Source of the DNA: JABMRP01 sp964444795
Lineage (GTDB): Bacteria; Planctomycetota; Planctomycetia; Pirellulales; Thermoguttaceae
NCBI GenBank assembly: GCA_964444795.1
Contig: CAYUIQ010000315.1
Location: 1 to 8,564, forward strand
Length of the DNA stretch: 8,564 nt
Direction of reading: 5' to 3'
The notes beneath the pieces are model-generated. The model was not told the DNA's origin, ran no database searches, and saw only the letters and a list, made by a program, of their open reading frames with translations. Positions 5,155 through 8,564 of the stretch are shown here, piece by piece. The position numbers and the translations under genes were made by a program. Positions within the stretch are counted from its first letter, which is position 1. Each line of letters opens with the position of its first letter.

Positions 5155-7425
5155 ATGCAATGGCCTCTGATTCTCGCCAGCGGAATTCTCTTCGGACAGC
5201 TTGCCGATCCCAGCAGTCCCCAGCCCGTGGAACCACGGCCGTCGCAGGCCGTTGGCGCCGGTGCGATATCCGCGGCACCCGCTCCGATCACCGATGCCCC
5301 CTCCGGGGATCCGGCGGCTTCCGTGCTCCAAGGCCAGACGGCCGATGCCCCGCCTCGCCCGACACAACACAAGCCCACGCTAGGCAAACCCACGCCAGGC
5401 GGTGTGGTTGCTGAGGTATTTGCCCTTCCCCCCATGGGCCAACGGCCGGGCGAACCGTTGCCGTTGGAGCAGATGCTCGGCATGGCCGGAGATCGCCGGC
5501 GTCAGCTCGCCGCGACCCACGCCTATTGGCATCTGGCCGAAGCGCTGGGCCGGCATCGTTTCCGCCGGATCGAACACGAGTGGCTGGGACGTTTCGAGGT
5601 GCGCAGCGAAGATATCACCTTGTGGCAAACGGCCATGTCGGCCGCCGCGGCCGGCGTTGGCGAAGAGGAATTGGCGATTGTCTCGGCGCAGCACGAACTG
5701 GCCGAGGTGCTCTCCCTGCCGCCGGACACGCCGCTGCCCCTGCCCGCCGACTTGCCGCACGTCGGATCGTACGACACGCACCTGGAGGAGATTTTCGTTG
5801 CCCGAACGCCGCCGCCCCGGGCGAGATTGATCAGCCGCACATTGCCGCTGCGTCGCCGGGCCATCGCCGGGCGCCTTGAGGCGGTGATCGCGGCGGCCGA
5901 CGCGCTGGGGGCCATGGCCGACGCCTACACCGACGGCCGCGCGGACTGGGGCACCGTCACCACGGCCATGAACACGCTGAGCGAACAGCGACAGGCTTTC
6001 GTGCGGACGGTCGGAACGTACAACCACGACATTGCCGACTACGCGTTGGGGATCGTCGGCCGTGAGATTTCGCCCGTGGCGCTTGCTCGAACGCTCATCA
6101 AGCCGCGCCTGGCCGATGCCGCGCCGGTCGAACCGACCGGGCTCTTGGCCGTGCCCGCGGCTGCCGATCGTCGGCCGGCCGGTGCGGTGCCGGTCGGCCT
6201 GGACGAACCGCTCGAGGGCGCGCCTCGGCAAGTGGAGCCGTCGGTCTACGATGTGCCGATCGAAGTCCAGCCGCGGCGCATGCCCCCGGCCGGTGGCGAT
6301 GCGGAGCCCCTGCCGCCGCTCTCTCCTGAGGTGATTCCGCCACCCGACCCTCTGCCGCCGTCCGCACTGGAGGCGACGGGGTCACCCGCGGGCGAGTTGC
6401 CTCCGCTTGCTCCGTCGGCATCGGAGTTACCTCCGCTTGCCCCGCTTGCTCCCCCGTCGCCGGAGATGCCTCCGCTGGAACCGTTGAAGATGCCCAGCGG
6501 CCCGCTTCCCGACCCGGCGGAGTTGACCCCCGCGGCGCCTCTTCCACCGGTGGGCGATGCGCGGGAGGTTCGCAAGCCATCGGTCGAACCGTCGGCGGTG
6601 ATGCAGCCGGCGCCCGTGGGACTTTATCCGGCTTTGGTCAACGTCTCGGCGGCGCGCCGGGCCAAGCAGTTAACGCTTGCCCTGCACTGGGACCGCTCGT
6701 TGCCCGAGGCCGACGTTCAAACGGCAACCCTGGACTCCTGCCTGGAGCGAGCCCCCGCGGAAAGCCGCCGCCCTTTGATCGCCGCGTATTGGACGGCCCG
6801 GCAGCGGGCGGCCGCCTATCAGGTCTTGGTCCAGCAGAACGAATTTTTCGCCGAGCTGTTTCCCGTGGCCCTGGCGTTGCGCAACGAACCCTTGGGCGCC
6901 GAATCGATGCTCGGGTTGCGTACGGTCCGAGCGGCCACCGAGGCCGATCTGATCGAGGCACACATCGACCTGATCGAAGCGCGATACCAGTTGACTGGCC
7001 TCTCGGGGGATTCGCTGGGGGGGCCATGGTTGCAGCCCGCCACCGCGCCGCATTGGGGTGCCTACCGACTCAAATTCGACGCTCAACCGCAGTCGCTCCA
7101 GCATCGCTGGCCGGTACGGCAGGCGGCGGCGGTGATTCCCGCGCTGACCGACAATCTTCTCGGGCGGGCCACGGTCGTCGTGGAAGCCGATGCGGCGCGC
7201 GCCTGTGTGACGGCCGACTACCGGCTCGGTCGGCGGACCGCCGGCGACGCCTTGGCCTGCATCGCCGAGCAAACCCGCCAAACGATCGCCTTTCTCGCCG
7301 TCACGACACGCTACAATCTGGCCATTGCCGATTATGTGCTGGCCGTTCGGTCGCCCGGAGCATCCGGCGGAGAATTGGCCGGTTCGCTGGTCGTCATGCC
7401 CCGGGCCGAGGGCACGCGGTTGTAG
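5155..7425 (+). CDS. Exported protein of two TolC-like repeats with a proline-rich linker, unknown function
   Basis: A 756-residue protein. The N-terminus (MQWPLILASGILFGQ) is hydrophobic but lacks basic residues, so it is only a weak signal peptide. Residues 17-100 are Pro/Ala-rich. Repeat 1 (about 104-300) and repeat 2 (about 526-730) match in order: a Leu-rich lead, AYW (123; 544), long Ala/Glu/Leu helices, GSY (204) or GAY (635), a second helical stretch starting LPLRR or WPVRQ, and YNHDIADYAL (289) or YNLAIADYVL (720). The helical heptads and YN-x-x-IA-x-Y ending recall the outer-membrane-channel TolC fold, which also arose from a duplicated helical hairpin; that link is inference. The repeats are joined by a linker (about 360-480) rich in Pro, Leu and Glu with ELPPLAP copies. 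From memory, planctomycetes have related proteins with no known role. The next gene, dusB, follows 4 nt after the stop, suggesting co-transcription. Confidence 0.85.
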   Translation: MQWPLILASGILFGQLADPSSPQPVEPRPSQAVGAGAISAAPAPITDAPSGDPAASVLQGQTADAPPRPTQHKPTLGKPTPGGVVAEVFALPPMGQRPGEPLPLEQMLGMAGDRRRQLAATHAYWHLAEALGRHRFRRIEHEWLGRFEVRSEDITLWQTAMSAAAAGVGEEELAIVSAQHELAEVLSLPPDTPLPLPADLPHVGSYDTHLEEIFVARTPPPRARLISRTLPLRRRAIAGRLEAVIAAADALGAMADAYTDGRADWGTVTTAMNTLSEQRQAFVRTVGTYNHDIADYALGIVGREISPVALARTLIKPRLADAAPVEPTGLLAVPAAADRRPAGAVPVGLDEPLEGAPRQVEPSVYDVPIEVQPRRMPPAGGDAEPLPPLSPEVIPPPDPLPPSALEATGSPAGELPPLAPSASELPPLAPLAPPSPEMPPLEPLKMPSGPLPDPAELTPAAPLPPVGDAREVRKPSVEPSAVMQPAPVGLYPALVNVSAARRAKQLTLALHWDRSLPEADVQTATLDSCLERAPAESRRPLIAAYWTARQRAAAYQVLVQQNEFFAELFPVALALRNEPLGAESMLGLRTVRAATEADLIEAHIDLIEARYQLTGLSGDSLGGPWLQPATAPHWGAYRLKFDAQPQSLQHRWPVRQAAAVIPALTDNLLGRATVVVEADAARACVTADYRLGRRTAGDALACIAEQTRQTIAFLAVTTRYNLAIADYVLAVRSPGASGGELAGSLVVMPRAEGTRL
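6394..6480 (+). repeat. Short tandem repeat coding the proline linker
   Basis: A 30-bp unit starting GAGTT(G/A)CCTCCGCTTGC at 6394 recurs at 6424, nearly identical over its first 20 bases, and a degenerate third copy starts at 6463. It encodes ELPPLAPSAS, ELPPLAPLAP and EMPPLEPLK (from residues 414, 424 and 437). Such in-frame repeats may vary in copy number between strains. Confidence 0.6.
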
Positions 7426-7429
7426 GGGA

Positions 7430-8476
7430 GTGGGCATCGCCGATTTGAATATATCCGACACCGACCCGCGCGCTGCGCCGAAACCCCTTCGAATCGGGCC
7501 GCTGGCGATCGATCCGCCCGTGCTGGCGGCGCCCATGGCCGGGTTCACCAACTACGCCTTTCGCCAGATCGTGCGACGACTGGGGGGCGCCGGGCTGTTG
7601 GCCACCGAGATGGTCAGTGCGCGGGGGTTCCTGGCCATCGACCGCCGCGGTGATCGCCTGCCCGAGCGGCTTTGGGGCGTGAAGGACGAGCCGCGGCCGC
7701 TGGCCGTGCAGATTTGGGATAACGATCCGGACACGCTGGCCCAAGTGGCCGCGCGGCTGGTCGACCGGTTCGACGTCAGCGTGGTCGATATCAACTTCGG
7801 TTGCCCCGTCAAACGGGTGACGCACAGCGCCAAGAGCGGCTCGTATCTGTTGGGCGATCCCGAGCGGATGGGCCAGATCATCCGCCGTGTCGTGGCCGCC
7901 TGTGGCGAGACGCCCGTGACGGCTAAGATCCGCATCGGCTACACCCGTGACACGATCAACGCCGTCGACGTGGCCCAGGCAGTCGAAGCGGCCGGTGCGG
8001 CGGCGCTGACGGTTCACGGGCGGACCGCCGACCAGATGTTTCGCGGCCGGGCCGATTGGCAGCAGATCGCCCGCGTCAAACCTCGTCTGCGTCACATCCC
8101 CCTGATCGGCAACGGCGACATCGACTCGGCCGCCGCGGCGTGCGAGGCGTTTGAACGCTACCCGGTCGACGGGATCATGATCGGCCGCGCGGGGCTGACC
8201 CGGCCTTGGCTGTTTAAGCAGATCGAAGCGGCATTGCACGGTCGTCCGCTGCCGCCCGATCCCACGCTGAGCGAGCAACGCGATCTGCTGCTGGACCATT
8301 ACCGTCTGGTCTGCGAGCGTTTCGGTCCGGCCAAGGGGACGATCCTCATGCGTCGCTTCGCCTGCCGCCACGCCCAAGGCCACCCCGGCGCCCGCGCCTT
8401 CCGCGGCCACGTCGCCGGGGTCGCCACGCCGGAAGAGTTCGCCGAAGTCGTGGCGAGGTATTTCCCGACGGAATAA
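7430..8476 (+). CDS. dusB: tRNA-dihydrouridine synthase, DusB type
   Basis: A 348-residue cytoplasmic FMN enzyme that reduces uridines to dihydrouridine in tRNA using NADPH. The TIM-barrel motifs are in order: APMAGFTNYAFR (34-45, FMN site), DINFGCPVKRV with catalytic Cys125 followed by a SGSYLL loop, VTAKIRIGY with K166, VHGRTADQMFRGRADW from V195 with H196, IGNGDI (226-231) and MIGRAGLTRPW with GRAG at 252-255. A helical tRNA-binding domain ends the protein (LLDHYRLVCERFG to YFPTE). The CPVKRV and HGRT-x-x-QM-F-x-G-x-ADW patterns fit DusB better than DusA or DusC. The start is uncertain: GTG at 7430, just past the TAG of the preceding gene, gives a usual length but no well-spaced ribosome-binding site (GGGGAG overlaps it); TTG at 7445 is the alternative. 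Tight spacing suggests translational coupling to the upstream gene. Confidence 0.92.
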   Translation: MGIADLNISDTDPRAAPKPLRIGPLAIDPPVLAAPMAGFTNYAFRQIVRRLGGAGLLATEMVSARGFLAIDRRGDRLPERLWGVKDEPRPLAVQIWDNDPDTLAQVAARLVDRFDVSVVDINFGCPVKRVTHSAKSGSYLLGDPERMGQIIRRVVAACGETPVTAKIRIGYTRDTINAVDVAQAVEAAGAAALTVHGRTADQMFRGRADWQQIARVKPRLRHIPLIGNGDIDSAAAACEAFERYPVDGIMIGRAGLTRPWLFKQIEAALHGRPLPPDPTLSEQRDLLLDHYRLVCERFGPAKGTILMRRFACRHAQGHPGARAFRGHVAGVATPEEFAEVVARYFPTE

Positions 8477-8521
8477 GCGGGGCTGCCAGCCTGTTGAGAA
8501 ACGGTGATCTGTGGAGGGTGC

Positions 8522-8548
8522 CTGGGGTCGAGCGCAGCGAGCCCCCAG
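8522..8548. repeat. Imperfect GC-rich palindrome after dusB
   Basis: CTGGGG (8522-8527) pairs with CCCCAG (8543-8548), and TCG (8528-8530) with CGA (8538-8540), leaving a 7-nt loop and a 2-nt bulge. It begins 45 bp after the dusB stop. There is no T run, so it is a poor rho-independent terminator. From memory, similar CTGGGGTCGAGCGCAGCGAG-type elements are dispersed between genes in planctomycete genomes; only one copy is visible here. Confidence 0.35.
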
Positions 8549-8564
8549 AAAACGCGGGTTTGGG

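Noticed and set aside
6246..6575. Gly/Ser-rich minus frame opposite the proline linker
   Set aside because: It mirrors the Pro-rich linker codons; no start signals or independent support.
7325..7429. Upstream extension of dusB to an ATG inside the preceding gene
   Set aside because: The extra residues (CWPFGRPEHPAENW and so on) resemble out-of-frame translation and lie outside the Dus domain; GTG at 7430 gives the normal length.
6670..7551. 293-codon minus frame opposite the TolC-like gene and dusB start
   Set aside because: Crosses two supported genes on the other strand and has the composition of a shadow frame.

Overview
The window is high-GC DNA with the gene style of a planctomycete, probably of the Pirellulales. 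That placement rests on protein character recalled from memory: a ribonuclease D with a second C-terminal domain, a His-rich NhaD-like antiporter, a 70-residue MPKSVLEAIKMG-type small protein and a proline-rich TolC-like protein. No rRNA, tRNA or CRISPR array was seen, and there is no sign of an insertion sequence or phage.

Layout. Positions 1-218 hold no confident gene, only a strong hairpin (about 92-130) that looks like the terminator of a + strand gene lying off the left edge. Two minus-strand genes follow in transcription order: an NhaD/ion-transporter-superfamily antiporter (3250-1589), then ribonuclease D (1427-219), separated by 161 bp. A 318-bp spacer (3251-3568) carries a sigma70-like promoter facing right, towards a small TTG-started gene (3569-3781). 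That gene converges on a minus-strand gene (4875-3850) for a membrane-anchored protein with two ~115-residue repeats. A 279-bp divergent spacer (4876-5154), with a hairpin and two short inverted repeats, separates it from a rightward pair: a 756-residue exported protein made of two TolC-like repeats joined by a proline-rich linker (5155-7425), and a DusB-type tRNA-dihydrouridine synthase (7430-8476) starting 4 nt after it. The last 88 bases contain an imperfect GC-rich palindrome.

How the genes fit together. RNase D and DusB are housekeeping RNA-processing and RNA-modification enzymes; the antiporter is an inner-membrane ion transporter. The two divergent genes in the middle both encode exported or membrane-tethered proteins of unknown function with internal duplications, and are the least explained part of the window. 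I found no convincing evidence of a defence, mobile or biosynthetic system. The points most worth a second look are the two duplicated proteins, the small conserved protein, a Glu in place of an active-site Asp in RNase D, and the His/Cys-rich segments of the antiporter.
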